Positions 17,063 through 24,981 of a stretch of 51,170 bases of DNA are shown piece by piece. Numbering within the stretch: the first letter of the stretch is position 1; each line of letters opens with the position of its first letter. This DNA is from an uncultured Opitutia bacterium. Lineage in GTDB: Bacteria > Verrucomicrobiota > Verrucomicrobiia > Opitutales > Opitutaceae. Both the position numbers and the translations under genes were made by a program. The notes under the pieces are model-generated. The model searched no databases, had not been told where the DNA came from, and saw only the letters and a program-made list of their open reading frames with translations. The stretch covers positions 1 to 51,170 of the forward strand of contig CAIMAQ010000010.1 in assembly GCA_903839035.1 (NCBI GenBank), given 5' to 3'.

Positions 17063-18160
17063 ATGACGGAATCCCTAACGGTGAACTTGGATGAGCGGAG
17101 CTATTCGATCTCGATTGGATCGGATCTGCGCAGTGCCATCCAAGCTCAGGTCGCTGAGCTGCTGAAAGCCGGTCGGAAAATCGCCGTGCTGACGGATCGT
17201 ACGATTGCCGCGCGGCAGGCCGAGACTCTGCAGGCGATGTTTGGCGCTGCACCCATGCTGGTGGTCGCGGCAGGTGAGGAAACAAAGTCGGTCGCGGAAT
17301 TGGGCCGGGTGTTGGAATTCTTGGCCGCCCAGGGTCTGGATCGCATGGGCGTGCTGGTGACCGTGGGCGGAGGAGTGATTGGGGATCTTGGCGGGTTTGC
17401 CGCCGCGAGCTACCTGCGGGGCATCGAATTTATCCAGGTGCCGACCACCTTGCTGGCCATGGTGGACAGCTCCGTTGGCGGCAAGACGGGCATCAATCTC
17501 ACCGCGGGCAAAAACCTCGCAGGCGCCTTTCACCAGCCCCGCGGCGTGTTCATCGAGACAAAATTTCTGGCGACCCTGGCGCCGCGGGAATTCGCCGCGG
17601 GCGCGGCGGAGATCATCAAATACGGCCTGCTGGGTGACGCCGCGCTGCTGGCGCAGCTGGAACACGCGCCTCTCACGGTGACGAGTGGCCATCTGGCGGC
17701 GGTCATTCGCCGCTGCTGTGAACTGAAGGCGCGTATCGTCGAGGCGGATGAGCGCGAACTGGCCGCCGACGGAGGCCGGGCGCTGCTGAATCTTGGCCAC
17801 ACGTTCGGCCATGCCATCGAGCAGGCCGCCGGTTATGGCACCTACCTGCACGGCGAGGCGGTGGCGATCGGCCTGTGCGCGGCGGCGCGACTTTCCCAGA
17901 AGCTCGGGTCCCTCTCCGCCGCGGACATCGCGCGCGTCGATGCAGTGGTTGCAGCCCACGCGCTGCCCATCTGCCTGCGCGCGCCGCTGGCGCTCCCGGC
18001 CCTGCTGGCCGTCATGGCGCGGGACAAAAAGGTCCGCGCCGGACTGCCGCGCTTTGTGGTGCTCCAGAAGCTGGGCGTGGCCGTCACCCGTTCGGAGGGC
18101 ATCACGCCGGCCCACGTCGAGGCGTGCTTCCGCGCAGTCGGCGCGGTGGATTCGCTGTGA
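17063..18160 (+). CDS. aroB: 3-dehydroquinate synthase
   Basis: The product is 365 aa. It converts DAHP to 3-dehydroquinate, the second shikimate-pathway step, using NAD+ and a divalent metal. Visible family motifs: GGGVIGDLGGFAAASYLRGI (NAD binding, about residues 100-120), VDSSVGGKTGINLTAGKNLA, GAAEIIKYGLL (metal Glu) and NLGHTFGHAIE (metal His). I chose ATG 17063 (MTESLTVNL); the upstream in-frame ATG at 16991 adds 24 residues not expected in the family. It starts a plus-strand run with the 210-aa protein, lpxA, pdxA and the IscA-type gene. Confidence 0.95.
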   Translation: MTESLTVNLDERSYSISIGSDLRSAIQAQVAELLKAGRKIAVLTDRTIAARQAETLQAMFGAAPMLVVAAGEETKSVAELGRVLEFLAAQGLDRMGVLVTVGGGVIGDLGGFAAASYLRGIEFIQVPTTLLAMVDSSVGGKTGINLTAGKNLAGAFHQPRGVFIETKFLATLAPREFAAGAAEIIKYGLLGDAALLAQLEHAPLTVTSGHLAAVIRRCCELKARIVEADERELAADGGRALLNLGHTFGHAIEQAAGYGTYLHGEAVAIGLCAAARLSQKLGSLSAADIARVDAVVAAHALPICLRAPLALPALLAVMARDKKVRAGLPRFVVLQKLGVAVTRSEGITPAHVEACFRAVGAVDSL

Positions 18161-18192
18161 CTTTTGCTTCTTCCCCGGGTTAAATCTCCGCC

Positions 18193-18825
18193 ATGTCCGC
18201 CATCGACGAAGGCATTGTCCGCGAATATTTCGAGCAGAACGGCTTCCTCGTCCGTCAGGCGCGCAAATACCAGGTGTCCGCGCGCCGGAAGACCGGGGAC
18301 GAGGAAATCGACCTCGTGGTCTACAACCCGGCCTGGCGGCGCGGTTCGCGGCGGCCCGATTTTTTCCTGTTTTCCAGCGAACTCACCCTGGTCCACAAGG
18401 CCATCGTGGCGGTGAAGGGCTGGCACACGGGCGTGTTCACGCCGGCCACGCTCAAGAGCAGCCCGGAAATCTTCCGGTTCCTCGAGGAAAACGTGCTGAA
18501 GGAAGTCACGCGCTTCTTTCCGGCGGAAACCGAGGATGACGGCGGTGGGGCGCTCACCAAGATCCTCGTGCTGCCCAGCCTGCCGACGGCCGAGCCGTTC
18601 CGCTCGCAGAGCGTCGAGCTGCTAAAGGCCCACGGTATCGACGCCATCATCTCGTTCCGCGCCATGCTCCTCGACATCCTCGACAAGATCGAAATCAACC
18701 AGAACTACAGCAAGAGCGACACGCTGCAGGTCATGCGCATCCTGAAAAACTACGACCTGCTGAAGGACGCGCAGCTCGACATGTTTCCCGACCGCGCGCC
18801 CGCGGCGCGTCGCCCCAAAGCCTGA
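18193..18825 (+). CDS. Conserved protein of unknown function, possible PD-(D/E)XK-type fold
   Basis: The product is 210 aa. The N-terminal part has a short helix (IVREYFEQNGFLVRQARK), then GDEEIDLVVYNP and, after PDFFLF, a strand HKAIVAVKGWHTG. The order helix, D/E-I-D strand, V-x-V-K strand resembles restriction-endonuclease-like nucleases, though a clean E-x-K is missing. The C-terminal part (AMLLDILDKIEINQNYSKSD, LQVMRILKNYDLLK) is helical. It lies 32 bases after aroB and 6 bases before lpxA, so it probably shares their transcript. I do not recognise a named family. Confidence 0.6.
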   Translation: MSAIDEGIVREYFEQNGFLVRQARKYQVSARRKTGDEEIDLVVYNPAWRRGSRRPDFFLFSSELTLVHKAIVAVKGWHTGVFTPATLKSSPEIFRFLEENVLKEVTRFFPAETEDDGGGALTKILVLPSLPTAEPFRSQSVELLKAHGIDAIISFRAMLLDILDKIEINQNYSKSDTLQVMRILKNYDLLKDAQLDMFPDRAPAARRPKA

Positions 18826-18831
18826 CCCGCA

Positions 18832-19593
18832 ATGCCCGCCCTCATTCACCCCACGGCCCTCGTCGAACCCGGCGCCCAGCTTGGGGCCGACTGCGAAATC
18901 ATGGCCGGCGCGATTATCACACGGCATTGCGTGCTCGGCGACCGCGTGGTCGTGCATCCCTACGCCGTGATCGGCGGGGATCCGCAATATGTGAAGTTCG
19001 ACCGCACAATCGCCTCAGGGGTGCGCATCGGCGCCGGCACGGTTTTGCGCGAGCACGTGACCGTGAACCGGTCCATCCACGCCGGGGATTTCACCACTGT
19101 GGGGGAGAACTGCTTCCTAATGGCCGCGAGCCACGTGGCGCACGACTGTGCCGTGGGCAACCTGGTCGTCTTTGCCAATGCCGCGCTGCTGGCCGGCCAT
19201 GTGAGCGTGGGCGACCACACCTTTCTCGGCGGCGGGGCCGCCGTGCACCAGTACTGCCGCATCGGCGAGGGCGTCATGGTGGCCGGCCACGCCGCGATCA
19301 CGCGCGATGTGCCGCATTTCACGCTGGTGGCCGAGCGCGACGACGTGATCGGCTTCAACATCGTGGGCCTGAAACGCCGCGGAGTCAGCCGTGCCGCGAT
19401 CGCGGAGCTGAAGCAGGTCTTCCACGAGGTATATTTTACGGCGGGTAACATCCGCACAGTCGCGGCCGCGGTGCTGGCGGGCGGAAAATTCACGACGCCG
19501 GAGGCCGGGCGGTTCCTGCGGTTCTTCGCGGAGGGCAAGCGCAGCTTTGCGCGGGCCCGCCGGGCCGCGGTGGAAGAGTCCGATGGCAGCTAA
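18832..19593 (+). CDS. lpxA: Acyl-ACP--UDP-N-acetylglucosamine O-acyltransferase
   Basis: The product is 253 aa, close to the usual 255-265. It performs the first lipid A step, acylating UDP-GlcNAc at O-3, in the cytoplasm. Left-handed beta-helix hexapeptide repeats fill residues 1-180. The diagnostic stretches are GGDPQYVKF, REHVTVNRS and AASHVAHDCAVG, the last holding the catalytic His; a helical C-terminal domain follows (RAAIAELKQVFHEVYF). This points to an LPS-bearing outer membrane. No lpxB, lpxD or fabZ is adjacent. The end overlaps pdxA by 11 bases. Confidence 0.92.
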   Translation: MPALIHPTALVEPGAQLGADCEIMAGAIITRHCVLGDRVVVHPYAVIGGDPQYVKFDRTIASGVRIGAGTVLREHVTVNRSIHAGDFTTVGENCFLMAASHVAHDCAVGNLVVFANAALLAGHVSVGDHTFLGGGAAVHQYCRIGEGVMVAGHAAITRDVPHFTLVAERDDVIGFNIVGLKRRGVSRAAIAELKQVFHEVYFTAGNIRTVAAAVLAGGKFTTPEAGRFLRFFAEGKRSFARARRAAVEESDGS

Positions 19594-20506
19594 GCTCGCC
19601 ATCACCTGCGGCGACCCGGCGGGTGTCGGGCCCGAAATCGTCGCCACCTGGCTCGCGGCGCACGCGGCCGAGGCGAAGGACGTGGCCGTGATCGGACCGT
19701 CGCGCTGGCTCGCGTCACTGCAGACGCCGGCGGAAAAAATCGCCGTGGGGCTGGAAGATTTTGCCGCCACGCCGGGCTCGCCCACGGGGGATGGGGCGTT
19801 GGTGGCGTGGGCGGCGATGGAGCGCGCGGCCCAGGGGGCGAAGGCCGGGGAATTCGCGGGTGTCGTGACCGGGCCGGTCAGCAAGGAATGGCTCGCGCGG
19901 ATCGGCTATCCGTTTCCCGGGCAGACGGAATTTTTCGCGGCGCGCTGGGGCGGCGACCCGGTGATGGCGTTTTGTGGCGGCCGCCTGCGCGTGGCGCTGG
20001 CAACCTGGCATGTGCCGCTGGACCAGGTTTCGCGGCTGCTCGGCCCGCACCTGCTTCGCCGGACGATTGCCGCGGCGAATGAACTTGCACAGTCGGACGG
20101 CGTGGCCCGGCCGCGTATCGGCGTGTGCGGCCTCAATCCGCACGCCGGGGAGTCCGGTCTGCTGGGTTCCGAGGAGGCCGAGCTGATCAATCCCGCGCTC
20201 GATCACTTGCGGCCGGAGTTTCCCGGGCTCTCGCGCTGCGAGCCGGGCGACACACTGTTCGCGCGCGCGCTCCGCGGTGAGTTCGACGTGGTCGTGGCGC
20301 TCTATCACGACCAGGGGCTCGCGCCGCTGAAGGCGGTGGATTTTGACGAGGCGGTGAACGTCACGCTGGGCCTGCCGCTGGTCCGGACCAGCCCGGACCA
20401 TGGGACGGCCTTTGGGATCGCGGGCCAGGGCAGGACGAGCGCGACGAGTTTCACCAACGCCGTGAATGTCGCCCGGCGCTTGATAAAGTTCCGGGTCGCG
20501 CGATAG
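19583..20506 (+). CDS. pdxA: 4-hydroxythreonine-4-phosphate dehydrogenase
   Basis: The product is 307 aa. It oxidises 4-phosphohydroxy-L-threonine with NAD+ in the DXP-dependent pyridoxal phosphate pathway. Motifs seen: ITCGDPAGVGPEIVATW at the N-terminus, FPGQTEFFAARWGGDPVMAF, VCGLNPHAGESGLLGSEE (metal-site His), ALYHDQGLAPLKAVDFDEAV and RTSPDHGTAFGIAGQG. ATG 19583 overlaps the lpxA stop by 11 bases and removes the non-conserved upstream extension from 19547, so translation is probably coupled to lpxA. Confidence 0.93.
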   Translation: MAAKLAITCGDPAGVGPEIVATWLAAHAAEAKDVAVIGPSRWLASLQTPAEKIAVGLEDFAATPGSPTGDGALVAWAAMERAAQGAKAGEFAGVVTGPVSKEWLARIGYPFPGQTEFFAARWGGDPVMAFCGGRLRVALATWHVPLDQVSRLLGPHLLRRTIAAANELAQSDGVARPRIGVCGLNPHAGESGLLGSEEAELINPALDHLRPEFPGLSRCEPGDTLFARALRGEFDVVVALYHDQGLAPLKAVDFDEAVNVTLGLPLVRTSPDHGTAFGIAGQGRTSATSFTNAVNVARRLIKFRVAR

Positions 20507-20517
20507 TCCCCCCAGCC

Positions 20518-20898
20518 ATGCCTGAAACCACCACAGTTACCGCCCTGCCCGAGGGTGTCCGCGAGGGAAACGAGCAACTCGTGCTACTCACCGCCGCGGC
20601 CGGGGCGAAGGCGTCGGCCCTGCGGGTCCGGGAAGGGCAGGGGGATTTCCTGCGCGTCGCGATCTCGGGCGGCGGCTGCAACGGCCTGAGCTACAAGCTG
20701 AAGTTTGTGCCGGCGCCGAAGCGCGGCGACATCCTGGTCCGCACGGCGGGCATGCCGGTGGTGGTGGACAGCAAGAGCGCGCTTTACCTCAAGGGCACCC
20801 AGCTCGACTACTCCAGCGCGCTGGTGGCGGGCGGCTTCAAGTTCTCCAACCCCAACGCCAAGGCGAGCTGCTCCTGTGGGGAGAGCTTCAGCGTTTGA
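20518..20898 (+). CDS. HesB/IscA/ErpA-type iron-sulfur cluster carrier
   Basis: The product is 126 aa. The three cluster-binding cysteines of A-type carriers are present: one in ISGGGCNGLSYKLKF (about residue 59) and a CxC pair in KASCSCGESFSV at the C-terminus. The intermediate VVDSKSALYLKGTQLDYS stretch is also typical. It should pass Fe-S clusters from a scaffold to target enzymes. The gene lies 11 bases after pdxA and about 14 kb from the suf operon. Whether it is IscA, SufA or ErpA cannot be decided from sequence alone. Confidence 0.9.
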   Translation: MPETTTVTALPEGVREGNEQLVLLTAAAGAKASALRVREGQGDFLRVAISGGGCNGLSYKLKFVPAPKRGDILVRTAGMPVVVDSKSALYLKGTQLDYSSALVAGGFKFSNPNAKASCSCGESFSV

Positions 20899-21004
20899 GC
20901 CCAAACCGGGCGCTGACGGGAACTTGGGAGCTAAATTGGTGTTGTCATCCTGTCACTTCCGGGCGAAAAACCGCCCCTCCTAGCACCCAGACCAAACCTT
21001 ATTG

Positions 21005-21685
21005 ATGGCCACTTCGTTTCCCTCCGCCGGCGGCAGCAGCCGCCCCGGCTCTTATCAGCGTCGCAATGTCGACCCGTTTGCGGCCATCCGTCGCAACCAC
21101 CGCATCAAGGTTCCCCAGGTCCGCGTGATCTCCCCCGAGGGCAAGCAGCTCGGCGTGATTGACACCGCCAAGGCCGTCAACCTGGCGCTCGAGGTCGGGC
21201 TCGACCTCGTCGAGGTGGCGCCCAACGCCACGCCTCCGGTCTGCCGCATCATGGATTTCGGCAAGTACGTGTACGAGGAGTCGAAGAAGACCTCCCACTC
21301 GAAATCCACCGCGAGCAAGATCAAGGAGATCGAGTTCAGCGCGCGCATCGAGCAGAACGACTTTTTCACCAAGCTCCGCCACGCCGAGGAGTTCCTCGAC
21401 CACGGCAACAAGGTGAAGCTCCGCCTGAAGTTCCGCGGCCGCGAAATGGCCCACACCGAGATCGGCTTTGACGTGATGAAGCGCGCCGTGAGCGAGCTCG
21501 CCGGCATGGGCCATCCCGATGCCGACCCGAAGCTGATCGGCCGCAACATCCACGTGATGCTCACGCCGCTCCCGGTGAACAAGCGCAAGCTGAAGTGGCA
21601 CGTGAAGGACGACCAGCAGGCCGAGCATGACGACGAGCCCGAAGCGCCGGACGCGCCGGGTGACGCCGACTCGACCGGGGCCTGA
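21005..21685 (+). CDS. infC: Translation initiation factor IF-3
   Basis: The product is 226 aa, longer than the common 170-180 aa. The core is clear: NHRIKVPQVRVISPEGKQLG at the start of the N-domain, ALEVGLDLVEVAPNATPPVC, the linker DFGKYVYEESKK, then EFSARIEQNDF and KLRLKFRGREMAH in the C-domain. There is a basic/Ser-rich N-terminal extension of about 25 residues and an acidic C-terminal tail (DDQQAEHDDEPEAPDAP). The ATG at 21005 is preceded in frame by TTG. The usual rpmI-rplT partners do not follow. Confidence 0.95.
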   Translation: MATSFPSAGGSSRPGSYQRRNVDPFAAIRRNHRIKVPQVRVISPEGKQLGVIDTAKAVNLALEVGLDLVEVAPNATPPVCRIMDFGKYVYEESKKTSHSKSTASKIKEIEFSARIEQNDFFTKLRHAEEFLDHGNKVKLRLKFRGREMAHTEIGFDVMKRAVSELAGMGHPDADPKLIGRNIHVMLTPLPVNKRKLKWHVKDDQQAEHDDEPEAPDAPGDADSTGA

Positions 21686-21695
21686 TCCCCGCCCC

Positions 21696-22844
21696 ATGTT
21701 CCCGGCGGGCTTACGCCTTGCGCTGGTCGCGACCTTGGTTCCGGCCGGATTGCTCGCCGTGGATTCCGCGCCGCGTGTGGCGCCGACCCGCCCCGGCCTG
21801 GCCGCGGCCAACCAGGGGCCCGCGGCGGTGGGCAAGCCTTCGTCGCTGCCCGTCACTCGCCTGATGGGACTGGAGTATTTCGTGCTGCGCGACGTGACGG
21901 CCCTCCTCGGCTTCAAGTCCACCTGGGTCGAATCCACCCGCCGGCTCACACTGCTGGATGCAACGAACCGGATCGAACTGACCGGCGGCAGCCGCGAGAT
22001 CTCGGTCAACGGCCTGCGCGTTTTCCTCGGCAACCCCATCCTGCAGAAAGGGGGGGCGCTCTTTATCAGCAAGACGGACCTGGAGCGCTGTCTCACGCCC
22101 CTGCTGCGTCCGGCGCTGCTGGGCCCGCTGCTCGGCCGGCCCCGGATCATCGTCCTCGACCCGGGTCACGGCGGCCAGGACAACGGCATGGAAAACAAGC
22201 CGCTGAAGTTGAAGGAAAAGGCGCTGACCCTCGACGTGGCACAGCGGTTGAAAAAGCTGCTCGAGGCCCGCGGCTACCAGGTGGTGCTGACCCGTACGGA
22301 CGACCGGCAGCTCGGGCCGGACAAGCAGACGGATTTTCTCACGCGCGCCGACATCACGAACCGCGCGAAGGCGGACCTCCTGGTCAGCATCCATTTCAAC
22401 TCGCTCTACCCAGACACCAAGACGAGCGGCACGGAGGTGTACACGTTCACCCGGGCCGGCCAGCGCTCGGACCGCGCGTGGGGTGCGATCGAAAAGGACG
22501 ACGCCGAGACCACGCCGTCGGAGGTCAACCGCTTTGATCCCTGGAGCGCGCTGCTGGCGCACTGCATGCACCGCGAGGTGATTGGCACGCTCAAGACCTT
22601 CGATCGCGGGCAAAAGACCATGCACTCGATCGTGCTCCGCGGGTTGAAGTGCCCGGCGGTGCTGGTGGAGTCGGTCTTCCTCTCGAACGACTCCGAGGCC
22701 CGGCGCGCCGCCACGCCGGCCTATCTCCAGCAAATCGCCGAGGGCCTCGCCAGCGGCATCGGCGCCTACGCGGACCTGCTGGATAGAATTTCACCGAAAC
22801 CCACGGCGCATCCCGCCGTTTCACCCTCCAATTCCAAATCATGA
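21696..22844 (+). CDS. N-acetylmuramoyl-L-alanine amidase, Amidase_3 type
   Basis: The product is 382 aa. ATG 21696, 10 bases after infC, starts a signal peptide (LRLALVATLVPAGLLAVDSA). Residues about 50-140 form a copper-amine-oxidase N-terminal-like domain (VLRDVTALLGFKSTWVESTR, SVNGLRVFLGNP), often the wall-binding part. The zinc amidase domain follows with IIVLDPGHGGQDNG, LVSIHFNSL and PAVLVESVFLSN, which hold the metal ligands and catalytic Glu. It should cut the bond between muramic acid and the stem peptide in the periplasm. It overlaps the nuclease gene by 4 bases. Confidence 0.92.
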   Translation: MFPAGLRLALVATLVPAGLLAVDSAPRVAPTRPGLAAANQGPAAVGKPSSLPVTRLMGLEYFVLRDVTALLGFKSTWVESTRRLTLLDATNRIELTGGSREISVNGLRVFLGNPILQKGGALFISKTDLERCLTPLLRPALLGPLLGRPRIIVLDPGHGGQDNGMENKPLKLKEKALTLDVAQRLKKLLEARGYQVVLTRTDDRQLGPDKQTDFLTRADITNRAKADLLVSIHFNSLYPDTKTSGTEVYTFTRAGQRSDRAWGAIEKDDAETTPSEVNRFDPWSALLAHCMHREVIGTLKTFDRGQKTMHSIVLRGLKCPAVLVESVFLSNDSEARRAATPAYLQQIAEGLASGIGAYADLLDRISPKPTAHPAVSPSNSKS

Positions 22845-23905
22845 AACCGAACCTCCGCTCCGTACTCGCCCCCCTCGCCCTGCTGCTCCTGCCCGCCGGC
22901 GCGCTGCAGGCCTGGGACTACGAGGGCCACCGCATCGTCAACCAGCTCGCGCTGGCCTCGCTCCCCGCGGATTTCCCGGCCTTCGTGCACGAGACCGCCG
23001 CGGCCGAGCGCATCGCGTTCCTGGCTGGCGAGCCGGATCGCTGGCGCAACTCCGCCGTCCTGCCGCTGAAGCATGTCAACGGCGTGGATCACTACCTGGA
23101 CTACGAGGATCTGGCCGACGCGGGACTCGATGGCGGCAAGGTGCCCTCGCTGCGCTACGAGTTCGCCAAGCAATTCGCCGCCGGTCGCGCCGCGCATCCG
23201 GAGAATTTTGCGGCGATTGACCCGGAAAAGAACGCCGACCACTCCCGCGAATGGTCCGGCTTCGCGCCGTGGGCGATCGCCGAGTACTACGGCAAGCTGC
23301 AGTCCGAGTTTTCCTATCTCAAGGCCTTCCAGGAACTCGGCACGCCCGAGGAAGTCGCCAATGCGCAGGCCAACATCATCTACACCATGGGCGTGATGGG
23401 CCACTATGTCGGCGACTGCGCCCAACCCCTGCACGCCACGAAGCACCACAACGGCTGGGTGGGCGCCAACCCGAACGGCTACACCACGTGGCCGGGCATC
23501 CACGCGTGGATTGACGGCGGGCTTATGGCCAAGGCGGGGATCCGGACCGCCACCCTCGCACCCCGGGTCACACTCGCGCAGGCGATTGCGCTTCTGCCCC
23601 AGGACGACGACCGCGACCCGATGTTTGTCGCGATGATGACCTACCTGCAGGGCACGCTGAAACTCGTCGAGCCGCTGTACCAGCTGGAGAAGGCCGGCAA
23701 GCTCGGCGACACCTTCGCGAAAGAGCACGGCAAGGGCAAAGACCCGGAGCCGGTGAGCGCCGAGGGCCAGACCTATCTGCAGGACCAGTTGCTCCGCGGC
23801 GGGGAAACCCTCGGTGCCGTCTGGCTGACGGCGTGGCGCAACGCGCCGCCCGACAAGTTCCTGCGCGCGCAGCTGCTCAAGCGCCAGGCCGCGGCGGGGA
23901 AATAA
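22841..23905 (+). CDS. Secreted S1/P1-family nuclease
   Basis: The product is 354 aa. A signal peptide ends in GALQA, so the mature protein begins with Trp (WDYEGHRIVNQLA). In S1/P1 nucleases that N-terminal Trp and the nearby His bind zinc. Other zinc-site stretches are VNGVDHYLDYEDL and MGHYVGDCAQPLHATKHHNG. It probably degrades single-stranded nucleic acids or 3'-nucleotides outside the cytoplasm for phosphate or nucleoside scavenging. The start overlaps the amidase stop (ATGA), so the two are co-translated. Confidence 0.9.
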   Translation: MKPNLRSVLAPLALLLLPAGALQAWDYEGHRIVNQLALASLPADFPAFVHETAAAERIAFLAGEPDRWRNSAVLPLKHVNGVDHYLDYEDLADAGLDGGKVPSLRYEFAKQFAAGRAAHPENFAAIDPEKNADHSREWSGFAPWAIAEYYGKLQSEFSYLKAFQELGTPEEVANAQANIIYTMGVMGHYVGDCAQPLHATKHHNGWVGANPNGYTTWPGIHAWIDGGLMAKAGIRTATLAPRVTLAQAIALLPQDDDRDPMFVAMMTYLQGTLKLVEPLYQLEKAGKLGDTFAKEHGKGKDPEPVSAEGQTYLQDQLLRGGETLGAVWLTAWRNAPPDKFLRAQLLKRQAAAGK

Positions 23906-23918
23906 TTTGTGCGCGGCG

Positions 23919-23943
23919 GGCGGCGGTGTTCCCGCCGCCGCTT
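23919..23943 (+). terminator. Possible terminator between convergent genes
   Basis: GGCGGCGG (23919-23926) pairs with CCGCCGCC (23932-23939) across a 5-nt loop, followed by GCTTT. The T-run is short. It lies between the nuclease gene (plus) and the EamA gene (minus). Confidence 0.4.
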
Positions 23944-23977
23944 TCGCCGAACGTGACCCCCGCCGCCACCCTGGGCC

Positions 23978-24403
23978 TTACTTCCACGCCAGCACGATGG
24001 CGCCGGCGACAATCAGCAGGCCGCCGAGCCCGCTGCGCAGGGTGAGCGGTTCGTGCAGAAACAGCGCGGCGAAGACCAGGACGAAGATCACGCTGAGCTT
24101 GTCGATCGGCGCGACCTGCGACGCCGGTCCGAGCTGCAGCGCCCGGAAATAACACAGCCAGGAAAATCCGGTCGCGATCCCCGACAGCGCGAGGAACACC
24201 CAGGTGCGGGAACCGAGCGTGGCCAGGGCGCCGGGTCGGGCGGTCACCAGCGCAATCGCCCATGCGAACACGAGGATCACCGTGGTGCGGATGGCGGTGG
24301 CGAGATTGGAGTCCACGCCGGTGACGCCGACCTTCGCGAGCACGGCGGTGGCGCCGGCGAAGAGCGCGGACAGCAGGGACCAGAAAAGCCAGGAATTGCT
24401 CAC
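23978..24403 (-). CDS. Single-domain EamA-type transporter
   Basis: The product is 141 aa, about half the usual DMT/EamA length, with one five-helix repeat: NSWLFWSLLSALFAGATAVL, AIRTTVILVFAWAIALV, WVFLALSGIATGFSWLCYF, SVIFVLVFAALFLHEPLTL and GLGGLLIVAGAIVLAWK. The FRALQLGPASQVAPIDKLS stretch before helix 4 is typical. Single-domain members are thought to work as dimers. The start is GTG at 24403, overlapping the crcB stop as GTGA, so expression should follow crcB and the fluoride riboswitch. Its substrate is unknown. Confidence 0.82.
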   Translation of the reverse strand: MSNSWLFWSLLSALFAGATAVLAKVGVTGVDSNLATAIRTTVILVFAWAIALVTARPGALATLGSRTWVFLALSGIATGFSWLCYFRALQLGPASQVAPIDKLSVIFVLVFAALFLHEPLTLRSGLGGLLIVAGAIVLAWK

Positions 24404-24795
24404 GGGGAGGGCGCCGGGAAAATCACGGCCCCGGCCCGGGTGCCGAGCCAGACGCCGAGGACACAGAGCACCACGGAGCCGAGCACATACGCGGAGGCGC
24501 GAGACCAGTCGCCGAGACGGAGCAGGTTCAGGGTCTGCAGACTGAAGGCGGAGAACGTGGTGTAGCCGCCGCAAATGCCAATCATCAGGAAGGCCCGGGT
24601 CTCCGTCGGGCTGATCTGGCGTCCGCCGGCGGGCAGGGTGGCGAACAGGCCGATGAGGATGCAGCCGGTGATGTTCACGAGGAACGTGCCCCACGGGAAG
24701 CGGCCATCGAGGCGGGCGGCGACCGTCTCGGTCAGCCAGTGGCGCGTGATGCTGCCGAGGGCGCCGCCGAGGGCGATGAGGAGGTAGATGAACAT
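24400..24795 (-). CDS. crcB: CrcB/Fluc fluoride channel
   Basis: The product is 131 aa from ATG 24795 (MFIYLLIALGGALGSITRHW). Four membrane helices and the family signatures GGALGSITRHW, GTFLVNITGCILIG and MIGICGGYTTFSAFSLQTL are present. The protein forms dual-topology dimers that let fluoride leave the cell. A longer frame from 24831 exists, but that ATG lies inside the conserved 3' core of the fluoride riboswitch, so the inner start is preferred. The downstream EamA gene overlaps by 4 bases. Confidence 0.93.
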   Translation of the reverse strand: MFIYLLIALGGALGSITRHWLTETVAARLDGRFPWGTFLVNITGCILIGLFATLPAGGRQISPTETRAFLMIGICGGYTTFSAFSLQTLNLLRLGDWSRASAYVLGSVVLCVLGVWLGTRAGAVIFPAPSP

Positions 24796-24819
24796 GACAA
24801 GAACCGGTGGTTGGGTTTT

Positions 24820-24884
24820 GGCAGGAGTCATCAGTCCCGCGGGGTGGGACGGTTTACCCGGAAGGGAAGGCGGAATCCATCGCC
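24820..24884 (-). promoter_or_regulatory. Fluoride riboswitch (crcB motif)
   Basis: Read 5'-3' on the minus strand, the element begins GGCGATGGATTCCGCC (24884-24869), continues through GTAAACCGTCCC, and ends GACTGATGACTCCTGCC (24836-24820). These match the conserved segments of the crcB RNA: GGnGATGGnnTnCGCC, an AAACnGCC-like pseudoknot strand, and CTGATGACTCCT. GTCCC and GGGAC pair around a short loop. It ends 24 bases before the crcB ATG at 24795. By family, fluoride binding should switch on crcB and the overlapping EamA gene. Confidence 0.88.
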
Positions 24885-24981
24885 GCGCCGAGGAAAGGAG
24901 CTCGCGGCCGGTTTGGCAAGCGGCGCGAATCCGGCCTCGAAATTGCGCGTCAGCCGGACACAGTCACCGGACTTGAGCGTT

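Noticed and set aside
21001-21004. ATT start codon for infC, as in E. coli
   Set aside because: The ATT at 21001 is out of frame with infC. The in-frame choices are TTG at 21002 and ATG at 21005.
24796-24831. Upstream crcB start at 24831
   Set aside because: This ATG is the conserved GATGA segment of the fluoride riboswitch. The family N-terminus (FIYLLIALGG) begins at 24795.
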